Origin: Erythrobacter sp. UBA3075
GTDB lineage: Bacteria > Pseudomonadota > Alphaproteobacteria > Sphingomonadales > Sphingomonadaceae
Reading direction: 5' to 3'
Length of the DNA: 8,043 nt
NCBI GenBank assembly: GCA_002367375.1
Contig: DFBR01000124.1
Span: 1 to 8,043 of the forward strand
Part shown: piece after piece, positions 1-5,617 of the stretch
Position numbering within the stretch: position 1 is the stretch's first letter
Layout: each line of letters starts with the position of its first letter
Notes under the pieces: generated by a model
The model's database searches: none
What the model saw: the letters and a program-made list of their open reading frames with translations, nothing else
Told to the model about the DNA's origin: nothing
Program-made: the position numbers and the translations under genes

Positions 1-1050
1 CCATGGGTTGAATGGAATGAGATTGACCTTGGCGGGCAGATCATAGTGTTTGAGCAGGCGGACCAGTTCATGCGCATGTTCGTCGCTGTCGTTCTTGTCC
101 TTCAGCATCACATATTCAAAGGTGATGCGCCGCGCGTTGGACGCGCCGGGATAATCGGCACAGGCCTGCAGCAGTTCCTCAAGGCCGTACTTTCTGTTGA
201 TCGGGACGATTTCATCGCGAATGTCCTTGGTGACGGCGTGCAAGGACACCGCAAGGTTCACCCCAATTTCTTCTCCGCATCGTGCCATTGCAGGCACGAC
301 ACCGCTGGTCGACAGCGTAATGCGGCGTTTTGACAGGGCCAGCCCGTGGCCGTCCATCACCAGCTTGAGTGCATCACGGACATTGTCGAAATTATACAGC
401 GGTTCTCCCATGCCCATCATCACGATATTGGTGAGCAACCGGCCATCCGCGCGATACTCTGCCTCGTCCTCGACCTCGGCCCCAAGTTCTGCGAAGTCCA
501 TGCGGCCCTTGGGCCATTCACCCAGTGAATCGCGCGCCAGCATGACTTGGCCGACGATTTCTCCGGGCGTCAGATTGCGCACCAGCCGCATCGTGCCGGT
601 GTGGCAGAAGGTGCAATTGAGGGTGCAGCCGACTTGACTGGAAACGCACAGCGTGCCGCGATCAGCATCGGGGATGAAGACCATCTCGAATTCATGGCCG
701 TCAGCCGTGCGCAGCAGCCATTTGCGCGTGCCATCGGTGCTGTGCTGGGCCTCGACAACATCGGGGCGGCCAATCACGAAACGCTCGGTCAACCACGGGC
801 GCATGGTCTTGGCGATATCGGTCATCGCGTCGAAATCAGTGACACCGCGATGATACAGCCAGTGAAACACCTGCTTGGCGCGCAGCTTGGCTTGTTTTGT
901 GTCGAGGCCTGCGCCTTCGAACAGGGCTGAGATATCCGCTTTGGGCAGACCGATCAGATCCACGCGTCCATCTTCGCGCGGCGTGATGTCACGCGCGACG
1001 GGAACCGGATCAACCTGTCCGGGAATGCTCATCAGTGTCGTATCGGCCAT
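1..1050 (-). CDS. rlmN: 23S rRNA (adenine(2503)-C(2))-methyltransferase RlmN, C-terminus cut by the window edge
   Basis: Radical-SAM enzyme that methylates C2 of A2503 in 23S rRNA at the peptidyl-transferase centre, and in well-studied homologues A37 of some tRNAs; cytoplasmic. The minus-strand frame is open for 350 codons from ATG 1050 to the window edge. The [4Fe-4S] motif CxxxCxxC reads CTLNCTFC, with cysteines at residues 142, 146 and 149. It is preceded by the family segment CVSSQVG, whose C135 matches the conserved C118 of the E. coli enzyme. GMGEP at 213-217 fits the SAM-binding loop, and the visible part ends in NLIPFNPW. The second conserved cysteine, the one that is methylated (C355 in E. 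coli), lies beyond the edge, with roughly 40-50 residues missing. A second ATG at 1032 is possible; neither start has a clear Shine-Dalgarno. It lies 36 bases downstream of the IalB-like gene and is probably co-transcribed with it. Confidence 0.97.
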   Translation of the reverse strand, partial: MADTTLMSIPGQVDPVPVARDITPREDGRVDLIGLPKADISALFEGAGLDTKQAKLRAKQVFHWLYHRGVTDFDAMTDIAKTMRPWLTERFVIGRPDVVEAQHSTDGTRKWLLRTADGHEFEMVFIPDADRGTLCVSSQVGCTLNCTFCHTGTMRLVRNLTPGEIVGQVMLARDSLGEWPKGRMDFAELGAEVEDEAEYRADGRLLTNIVMMGMGEPLYNFDNVRDALKLVMDGHGLALSKRRITLSTSGVVPAMARCGEEIGVNLAVSLHAVTKDIRDEIVPINRKYGLEELLQACADYPGASNARRITFEYVMLKDKNDSDEHAHELVRLLKHYDLPAKVNLIPFNPW

Positions 1051-1086
1051 GGGAAGCAGCGATATAGGGCGCGCGGCGTGGTTTGG

Positions 1087-1575
1087 CTAGCTGCTCTGCG
1101 AACAGCCGAGGCTTGCCGCATCAATTGCAGTGGCTGCGCCTGCAAGCGAATAGCTGTCGGTAAAACGATTGCCGCGATTGTCGGTGGCGCTGATGCTCAT
1201 CCGGCCTGCTGCGCGCATGGCGCTGACGATCTCAAGGTCGGTGGATGCGTCAGCAGCCCACGCGTCACCATCACCGGCGGTAAGATTGAAACGCTCACCC
1301 CCAATCGCCAATCGTACTCGCGGATTGTCAGCAAGGCGGCGACCGAGCCGGAAATGCACCTGCGCGCTGACATTGCGGGCGGGCCAAGTGCCGACACTGG
1401 CAAATGCATCAAAATCCCGGCGGCTACTGCGTGTTTCAGCTGCGGCGATGGCATAGCAGCGCGGGGTCTCTGGATCACGAAATGCGCCCCAATCACCGAA
1501 CACGCCAAGGCTGTCGCGCGCCGACAAGGGGCTGGCGACAAGCAGGAGGAGAAGGGGCAGTAAGCGGCGCATCAT
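1087..1575 (-). CDS. small exported protein, invasion-associated locus B (IalB)-like
   Basis: Exported protein of 162 residues. The N-terminus MMRRLLPLLLLLVASPLSA is a clear Sec signal peptide (basic n-region, leucine core, likely cleavage after A19), so the mature protein is periplasmic or secreted. After cleavage it carries a FGDWGAFRDPETPRCYAI segment, which resembles IalB-family proteins, and ends near a second cysteine. C40 and C158 are the only cysteines and could form a disulfide. IalB was named from Bartonella erythrocyte invasion, but the family is widespread in free-living Alphaproteobacteria, where its function is not known; no virulence role should be read from this. The frame stays open further upstream to 1650, but those 25 residues lack signal-peptide character, so I place the start at the tandem ATGs at 1575/1572. 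It lies 36 bases upstream of rlmN in the same direction. The family assignment is from pattern recognition only. Confidence 0.62.
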   Translation of the reverse strand: MMRRLLPLLLLLVASPLSARDSLGVFGDWGAFRDPETPRCYAIAAAETRSSRRDFDAFASVGTWPARNVSAQVHFRLGRRLADNPRVRLAIGGERFNLTAGDGDAWAADASTDLEIVSAMRAAGRMSISATDNRGNRFTDSYSLAGAATAIDAASLGCSQSS

Positions 1576-1579
1576 ACCT

Positions 1580-1585
1580 ATTATA
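1580..1585 (-). promoter_or_regulatory. -10 hexamer for the IalB-like gene and rlmN, possibly giving a leaderless mRNA
   Basis: The minus strand reads TATAAT, a perfect -10 consensus, followed by AGGT and then the tandem ATGATG. If it is used, the usual distance to the start site places +1 at about 1572-1573, on the second ATG, so the transcript would carry almost no 5' leader. No convincing -35 hexamer is seen at 16-18 bases upstream, where the sequence is pure CG alternation. An AGG just before the first ATG is the only Shine-Dalgarno-like element and is too close for normal use. The hexamer is seen directly; its use is inference. Confidence 0.45.
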
Positions 1586-1608
1586 TACACGCGCGATGCG
1601 CGCGCGCG
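1582..1608. repeat. alternating purine-pyrimidine tract (TA/CA/CG), Z-DNA-prone
   Basis: Two runs of strict purine-pyrimidine alternation of 14 bases (1582-1595) and 13 bases (1596-1608) are joined by a single phase break. The run is AT-rich beside the gene and becomes almost pure CG further upstream. Such sequence readily melts or adopts left-handed DNA under negative supercoiling. It lies between the divergent IalB-like and yqiJ genes and overlaps the -10 hexamer. Any effect on transcription is inference. Confidence 0.5.
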
Positions 1609-1628
1609 AGTGCCGAAAATCGTACCGA

Positions 1629-1669
1629 CATTTTCCGGTTTTTCTGGCATTTTCCGAAGATTTATGCCA
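1629..1669. promoter_or_regulatory. candidate operator region upstream of yqiJ: direct repeat plus dyad
   Basis: The spacer between the divergent genes (1576-1754) holds two copies of CATTTTCCG, at 1629-1637 and 1648-1656, with start points 19 bases apart. Overlapping the second copy is an inverted repeat, TGGCAT at 1645-1650 and ATGCCA at 1664-1669, with a 13-base spacer. No clear -35/-10 pair for yqiJ could be fixed in this stretch. These repeats are short and could occur by chance. They are listed because they are the only ordered elements in the region where a yqiJK promoter must lie. Confidence 0.25.
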
Positions 1670-1754
1670 TATGAATGAAGACGGAGGGGGTTCTCCTAGA
1701 AAACCCGAAAAAAGAAAGGCGCCCCGGGCTAATTGCCGGGAGGCGGTAAGAGAG

Positions 1755-2420
1755 ATGAGCCTGTTTGCCGATTATAATCTACCCTTTGCAATTGCACTGG
1801 GGGTCATGTTTTTGCTTGGGCTTTTGCAAATTGTCGGTGTCGGGGACTTAGATTTCGGCGGTGATGTTGATCTGGATCTCGATTTTGACGCTGATCTGGA
1901 TGCCGGTGCGGAATTCGCCGACCCGACCAGTGCGGGGCTTGGCGGAGCGCTGACCACGCTGCTGGGGCTGGGCAAAGTACCGTTCTTTGTCTGGCTGATG
2001 ACCTTCCTGTTTCTGTTCGCGCTGATCGGCATGGGGGTGCAAGTCTTTGCTGACGATTTGACCGGATCGCCGCTGTATCCCTGGCTCGCCGCGCTGATTT
2101 CCGGCGGGGCAAGTGTTCCCGTCACCGCTACTTTGGTGCGCCCATTGGGCCGCATCATGCCGCAGGATGAAACCTCCGCCGTGCGGCTGGATAGCCTAGT
2201 CGGCAAGCGCGGCACGATTACAACCGGGAAGGCGGAAAAGGGTTCACCTGCCCGCACCAAGGTGCGCGACCGATTCGGTCATGCCCATTATGTCATGGTG
2301 GAGCCACATGAAGATGCCAGCGTGATCCCGGCGGGTGATCAGGTTTTGCTGGTGCGCAGAGAAGGCCAGACCTTCTTTGGCGTGCCATTGGCCGAGCGCA
2401 AGCTGGCTCCGATGAATTAG
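1755..2420 (+). CDS. yqiJ: YqiJ-type inner-membrane protein with C-terminal OB fold (flotillin partner)
   Basis: Membrane protein of 221 residues of the YqiJ (DUF1449) type, comparable in role to NfeD proteins encoded beside flotillins. A hydrophobic helix lies at about 9-29. An aspartate-rich segment follows at 31-49, then two further membrane helices at about 75-99 and 107-127. A soluble tail from about 140 to 215 has the beta-rich look of an OB fold (segments LVGKRGTITTG, GHAHYVMVEP, GDQVLLVRREG). The start at 1755 is supported by GGGAGG at 1738-1743 (11 bases away) and purine-rich AGAGAG directly before the ATG. An in-frame ATG at 1671 would add 28 charged residues but has no good Shine-Dalgarno. 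A short hairpin (CCCGG 1723-1727, CCGGG 1736-1740) could partly cover the GGGAGG. The flotillin gene follows after 61 bases, a pairing that strongly supports the assignment. The molecular function of YqiJ itself is not settled. Confidence 0.85.
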   Translation: MSLFADYNLPFAIALGVMFLLGLLQIVGVGDLDFGGDVDLDLDFDADLDAGAEFADPTSAGLGGALTTLLGLGKVPFFVWLMTFLFLFALIGMGVQVFADDLTGSPLYPWLAALISGGASVPVTATLVRPLGRIMPQDETSAVRLDSLVGKRGTITTGKAEKGSPARTKVRDRFGHAHYVMVEPHEDASVIPAGDQVLLVRREGQTFFGVPLAERKLAPMN

Positions 2421-2432
2421 GGCCCCCTAATT
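2415..2432 (+). other. intercistronic hairpin across the yqiJ stop codon
   Basis: The near-perfect palindrome AATTAGGG-CC-CCCTAATT overlaps the TAG stop of yqiJ (2418-2420). It can fold as a 7-bp stem with a GCCC loop. No T-run follows, so it is not a standard intrinsic terminator. It may set relative mRNA stability or translation of yqiJ and yqiK, or do nothing; the function is inference. Confidence 0.4.
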
Positions 2433-2470
2433 AGGAGACGGCACGCCGGCCTGATAACAAGTTCAACAAC

Positions 2471-2476
2471 AAGGAG
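2471..2476 (+). promoter_or_regulatory. ribosome-binding site of yqiK
   Basis: AAGGAG lies 5 bases before ATG 2482 within an A-rich, unstructured stretch. It is a strong Shine-Dalgarno that fixes the yqiK start, and it is better than the one seen for the upstream yqiJ. This suggests the flotillin is made in larger amounts than its membrane partner. Confidence 0.8.
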
Positions 2477-2481
2477 AAGAA

Positions 2482-4224
2482 ATGTTTGATATTGGTCTGA
2501 TTGGATTGGTCGGGGGTATATTCCTCGTCCTCATATTTTTCGTGTTCCTCATCAAGCTTTACCACCGCGCGTCGAAGGAAATCGCCTTTGTTCGAACCGG
2601 TGTTGGCGGTGAAAAAGTGGTTATGAATGGCGGCGCACTTGTGTTGCCGGTTTTCCACGAAACCATGCCCGTCAACATGAACACGCTGGTGCTGCCGGTG
2701 ATCCGTCGCGATACCGAAGCGCTCATCACGCTGGACCGCCTGCGGATCGACGTGAAGGCGGAGTTCTATGTCCGCGTGAAGCCTGACGGCGAAGCGATTG
2801 CCATGGCCGCGCAGACGCTGGGTCAACGCACCATGCAGCCTGAAGCGCTCAAAGACCTCGTCGAAGGTAAATTCGTCGATGCGCTGCGCTCGGTTGCGGC
2901 AGGAATGACGATGAACGAGCTGCACGAACAACGCGCAGATTTCGTGCAGAAGGTGCAGCAGGTGTCGTCCAACGACCTCGCGATGAACGGGCTTGAGCTG
3001 GAATCGGTCTCGCTGACCGGGCTCGATCAGACCAGCATCGAACATTTTAACGCCAACAACGCCTTCGATGCCGAAGGTCTGACCAAGCTGACCGAGCAGA
3101 TTGAAGCGCGCAAGAAACTGCGCAACGATATCGAGCAGGACACGCGCGTGCAGATGGAAACGAAGAACCTCGAAGCCGACGCCAAGTCGTTCGAGATTGG
3201 CCGTGACAAGGAATATGCACGGCTGGGGCAAGAGCGCGAGGTGGAAGTTCGCCGCGCATCGCAAATGTCCGAAATCGCCCGTGAGCAGGCCGAACGCCAG
3301 CGTGAAGCCGATGCTGCACGGATCGAGGCCAAGAAGCAGGTCGACGCGCAGCAGATTGAGGCGGATCGACTGGTGGAAGAGGCTCGCATCGATCAGGTGC
3401 GCGCTCTCGAAATCGCCCGGCAGGAACAGCAGATCGCTGTCCAGAACAAGTCACGTGAGGAAAGCCAGGCCAAGGCAGAGGCCGACGCCGCCCGGGCCAA
3501 GGCTGTCGAAGCTGAAGAGCAGGTCGCCACGGCGCGTGAAAGCGAGATCGCCGAACGTCAGAAGAAGATCGAGCTAATCGAAGCTGCCAAGCAGGCCGAA
3601 CGCGAAGCCATCGGCATCAAGGTGGAGGCAGAGGCGGAGCGCGATGCAGCCTCCAACCGCGCCGAAGCTCTGCGCCTGGAAGCGCAAGGTGAAGCCGAAG
3701 CTGAAAAGCTGAGCGCCGATGCTGCACGAGTACGCTTCGAAGTCGAAGCTGCGGGTCAGCGGGCTGTGAATGAAGCTGCCAACATCCTCTCGATGGAGCA
3801 GATTTCATTGCAGACGAAGCTGGCGCTGCTCGAAGTGCTGCCGGAAGCCATCCGCGAAAGCGCGAAGCCGATGGAAGCGATTGACTCGATCAAGATCGTG
3901 CAGGTCGATGGTCTTACGCAGAACTCTGGCCCTGCTGGTTCCAGCAATGGTGCTGGCGGCGGCGGATCGGGAAACCTCGCCAATGATGCGGTCGCGGCAG
4001 CGCTCGCCTATCGCGCACAGGCTCCGGTTCTCGATGGTCTGATGAAGGAGCTTGGCCTGACCGGTTCCTCGCTCGGCGAGATGGTGAAGGGCGCGACGGA
4101 TGGCGAAACGGACACGCAATTCGCTCCGACGCCGGAACTGACCGACGAGGTGGAAACGCCCAGCCTGTTTGTGCAGGATGCAGACGAAGGCGAGAACGAC
4201 GAGGACGCAGAAGCGGCCGACTAA
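2482..4224 (+). CDS. yqiK: flotillin family protein YqiK (SPFH/PHB domain)
   Basis: Protein of 580 residues, slightly longer than E. coli YqiK (about 553). A single N-terminal membrane anchor lies at residues 4-26. An SPFH/PHB domain (about 27-200) follows, including IAFVRTGVGGEKVVMNGGALVLPVFHE-like segments at 34-60 and DRLRIDVKAEFYVRV at 85-99. A long charged coiled coil rich in Ala, Glu, Arg and Gln runs from about 200 to 430, then a hydrophobic flotillin C-terminal helix ending near 475. The tail has a Ser/Gly linker (481-498), a helical segment (500-537) and a strongly acidic end (about 540-580). Flotillins oligomerise into large membrane assemblies that organise microdomains. Topology is inferred: many flotillins face the cytosol, while related SPFH proteins such as HflK/C face the periplasm. 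It lies 61 bases after yqiJ, has its own strong ribosome-binding site and is followed by a terminator, so the two form a compact unit. Confidence 0.93.
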   Translation: MFDIGLIGLVGGIFLVLIFFVFLIKLYHRASKEIAFVRTGVGGEKVVMNGGALVLPVFHETMPVNMNTLVLPVIRRDTEALITLDRLRIDVKAEFYVRVKPDGEAIAMAAQTLGQRTMQPEALKDLVEGKFVDALRSVAAGMTMNELHEQRADFVQKVQQVSSNDLAMNGLELESVSLTGLDQTSIEHFNANNAFDAEGLTKLTEQIEARKKLRNDIEQDTRVQMETKNLEADAKSFEIGRDKEYARLGQEREVEVRRASQMSEIAREQAERQREADAARIEAKKQVDAQQIEADRLVEEARIDQVRALEIARQEQQIAVQNKSREESQAKAEADAARAKAVEAEEQVATARESEIAERQKKIELIEAAKQAEREAIGIKVEAEAERDAASNRAEALRLEAQGEAEAEKLSADAARVRFEVEAAGQRAVNEAANILSMEQISLQTKLALLEVLPEAIRESAKPMEAIDSIKIVQVDGLTQNSGPAGSSNGAGGGGSGNLANDAVAAALAYRAQAPVLDGLMKELGLTGSSLGEMVKGATDGETDTQFAPTPELTDEVETPSLFVQDADEGENDEDAEAAD

Positions 4225-4245
4225 TCATAGCCTCACTACAAAACG

Positions 4246-4275
4246 AAGGCCCCCGGTTCGCGCTGGGGGCCTTTT
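4246..4275. terminator. intrinsic terminator of yqiJK, probably bidirectional with greB
   Basis: AAGGCCCCC at 4246-4254 pairs perfectly with GGGGGCCTT at 4265-4273. The plus-strand RNA can extend the stem inward by a G-C pair and two G-U wobbles to a UCGC loop, and it is followed by a short T run (4272-4275). It starts 21 bases after the yqiK stop. On the minus strand the hairpin begins just after the greB stop codon and is followed by a GTTTTG stretch, so it can end the convergent transcript too, though with a weaker T tract. Confidence 0.85.
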
Positions 4276-4276
4276 G

Positions 4277-4759
4277 CTATTGGGGATAGGTGATCGTGAT
4301 CACTTCCCACTCCTTCTCGCCGCCGGGAAGTCGGACATTGCGTAGATCGCCAACTTCGGCGCGACGCAGGGCGCGGGCAATTGGGCTGGACCAGCCGACG
4401 CGGCCCGCGCTCGCATCCTGTTCCTTGTCGCCCACGATAGTAAGCGTACGCTCCTCATCATCCTCATCGGCGATGGTCACGGTTGCGCCAAAGAACACCC
4501 GGCTCTTGTCTGGCTGTTCGCGCGGATCGACGACTTTGGCGAATTTCATCACTTTGGAAAGATAGGACAGCTCCCGGTCAATCTCGCGCATACGCTTGCG
4601 CCCGTAGAGGTAATCGCCGTTCTCGCTGCGGTCGCCATTGCCTGCCGCCCAGCTGACGATCTCCGTAATTTCGGGCCGCTCAGTGCCGAGCAGATGGTCA
4701 TAGCGGGCTTTCAGCGCGGCAAGGCCCGCCGGGGTGATGGGATTGGTTCTGTCGGTCAT
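4277..4759 (-). CDS. greB: transcription elongation factor GreB
   Basis: Protein of 160 residues (E. coli GreB is 158) that rescues backtracked RNA polymerase by stimulating cleavage of the nascent RNA 3' end through the secondary channel. An N-terminal coiled coil (about 8-78) contains ERPEITEIVSWAAGNGD followed by RSENGDYLYGRKRMREIDRE, the GreB form of the tip. The acidic tip residues corresponding to the catalytic pair are D43 and E46. A C-terminal FKBP-like domain (from about 86) includes VFFGATVTIADEDDE, IVGDKE and SPIARALRRAEVGD. The conserved ERPE and SxLSKVM features fit GreB rather than GreA. ATG 4759 is the only reasonable start, yet no Shine-Dalgarno is seen before it. The stop of the DUF2189 gene lies only 15 bases upstream, suggesting translational coupling or re-initiation. 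It is the last gene of the minus-strand unit. Confidence 0.95.
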   Translation of the reverse strand: MTDRTNPITPAGLAALKARYDHLLGTERPEITEIVSWAAGNGDRSENGDYLYGRKRMREIDRELSYLSKVMKFAKVVDPREQPDKSRVFFGATVTIADEDDEERTLTIVGDKEQDASAGRVGWSSPIARALRRAEVGDLRNVRLPGGEKEWEVITITYPQ

Positions 4760-4774
4760 AAGGCGTGGTGGCAG

Positions 4775-5545
4775 TCAGGCCTCGGCAGGAACGGTGCGGC
4801 GATAGAGGTGCCAGGTCGCATGGCCCAGCACCGGTAGCGTCACCAGCAGGCCAAGAAAGGCTGGCAGCATCGAGAGGAACAGCACCAAGGCGATAATTAC
4901 CGCCCAGCCGAGCAGGACATTGCGATTGGCGCGTATGCTGGCGAGGCTGGTAATGATGGCTGTGATGAAATCGACATCTCGGTCCACCAGCATCGGCAGG
5001 CTGATCACTGTAATTGCGTAGAAGGCCAGCGCGATCAAAGCGCCGACAAGGCTGCCCACAACGAGCATCGCAATTCCGGTTGGTGTGGCCAAAGCTGCAA
5101 GGGATTCGCCGCCCATACCTGCCTCCGCCATAAAGATTGCGAAGATGCCGTGGGCGATAATCACCCAGAAACTGAAGGCGACGAACAGAATGCCGCCCAT
5201 CAGCAGCAATTGCTCATCCCCGCGTCCGCGCAAAGCGCCCAGAACTGCGCCCCAGCGCATAGGAAGATCGCTCTCCCGGCGGCGGCTGACTTCGTAGAGG
5301 CCGACAGCCGTAAAAGGCGCGATCAGCGGGAAACCGGCGATGGCCGCCCACCACAGCAAGTCGACGCTGCCCGCCAATGCGAGGGACAATCCAAAGCCGA
5401 ACGCGACATAGATCGCGGCGAAGAACAGTCCGAACAGTGGCTGCGCGCGAAAATCCTGCCATCCAGCAGCCAAAGCGGCGCGCAGATCGGCGAATGTTAA
5501 ATCGTCAGCGACTTTGACGGGCTGAGCTTGTGCGGTTGCGTCCAT
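4775..5545 (-). CDS. DUF2189 family integral membrane protein
   Basis: Inner-membrane protein of 256 residues with about five to six hydrophobic helices (near 36-58, 62-82, 113-139, 157-183, 208-240) and a short polar N-terminus. Three segments match what I know of the DUF2189 family: PLIAPFTAVGLYEVSRRRE (73-91), SLPMLVDRDVDFITAI (182-197) and PVLGHATWHLYRR (238-250). The biochemical function of the family is unknown; no catalytic residues can be proposed. I chose ATG 5545 because GGAGGAGG lies 8 bases upstream. A GTG at 5602 would add 19 residues (including a run of acidic residues encoded by the Shine-Dalgarno region itself) and is less likely. The gene lies 72 bases after the lytic transglycosylase and 15 bases before greB, all in the same direction. 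Confidence 0.87.
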   Translation of the reverse strand: MDATAQAQPVKVADDLTFADLRAALAAGWQDFRAQPLFGLFFAAIYVAFGFGLSLALAGSVDLLWWAAIAGFPLIAPFTAVGLYEVSRRRESDLPMRWGAVLGALRGRGDEQLLLMGGILFVAFSFWVIIAHGIFAIFMAEAGMGGESLAALATPTGIAMLVVGSLVGALIALAFYAITVISLPMLVDRDVDFITAIITSLASIRANRNVLLGWAVIIALVLFLSMLPAFLGLLVTLPVLGHATWHLYRRTVPAEA

Positions 5546-5553
5546 GGGGCTGT

Positions 5554-5576
5554 CCTCCTCCAGATCCTCCGAGGAG
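5554..5576 (-). promoter_or_regulatory. strong ribosome-binding site of the DUF2189 gene with an upstream anti-Shine-Dalgarno arm
   Basis: On the minus strand GGAGGAGG (5554-5561) sits 8 bases before ATG 5545, an unusually strong site. Just upstream, CTCCTC (5571-5576) is complementary to GAGGAG (5555-5560), giving a 6-bp stem with a 10-base loop that would hide the site. The loop itself contains a second GGAGGA. Complementarity is seen directly; a regulatory role is inference. Confidence 0.55.
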
Positions 5577-5617
5577 AGAATTTGCCTGAAAGGACGGGTC
5601 ACTGCAAGCGGCTCGGT

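Noticed and set aside
1078..1563. 161-codon plus-strand open frame opposite the IalB-like gene
   Set aside because: Composition is unlike a real protein, there is no ribosome-binding site, and the opposite frame has a signal peptide and family features.
1598..1650. N-terminal extension of the IalB-like protein to 1650
   Set aside because: The added residues precede a normal signal peptide and cover the TATAAT and alternating tract, so they are more likely untranslated.
1645..1660. Sigma-54 promoter for yqiJ starting at TGGCAT
   Set aside because: The -24-like TGGCA is present but the required GC-containing -12 element is missing at the right spacing.
1404..1754. Extension of the YqiJ frame far upstream to 1404
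   Set aside because: The frame is merely open. It overlaps the divergent IalB-like gene and its promoter, and the translated part lacks membrane or domain features.
2431..3264. 277-codon minus-strand open frame antisense to yqiK
   Set aside because: It is the mirror of yqiK codons: rich in His, Arg, Leu and Phe with no recognisable domain. The plus-strand frame is a clear flotillin with a strong ribosome-binding site.
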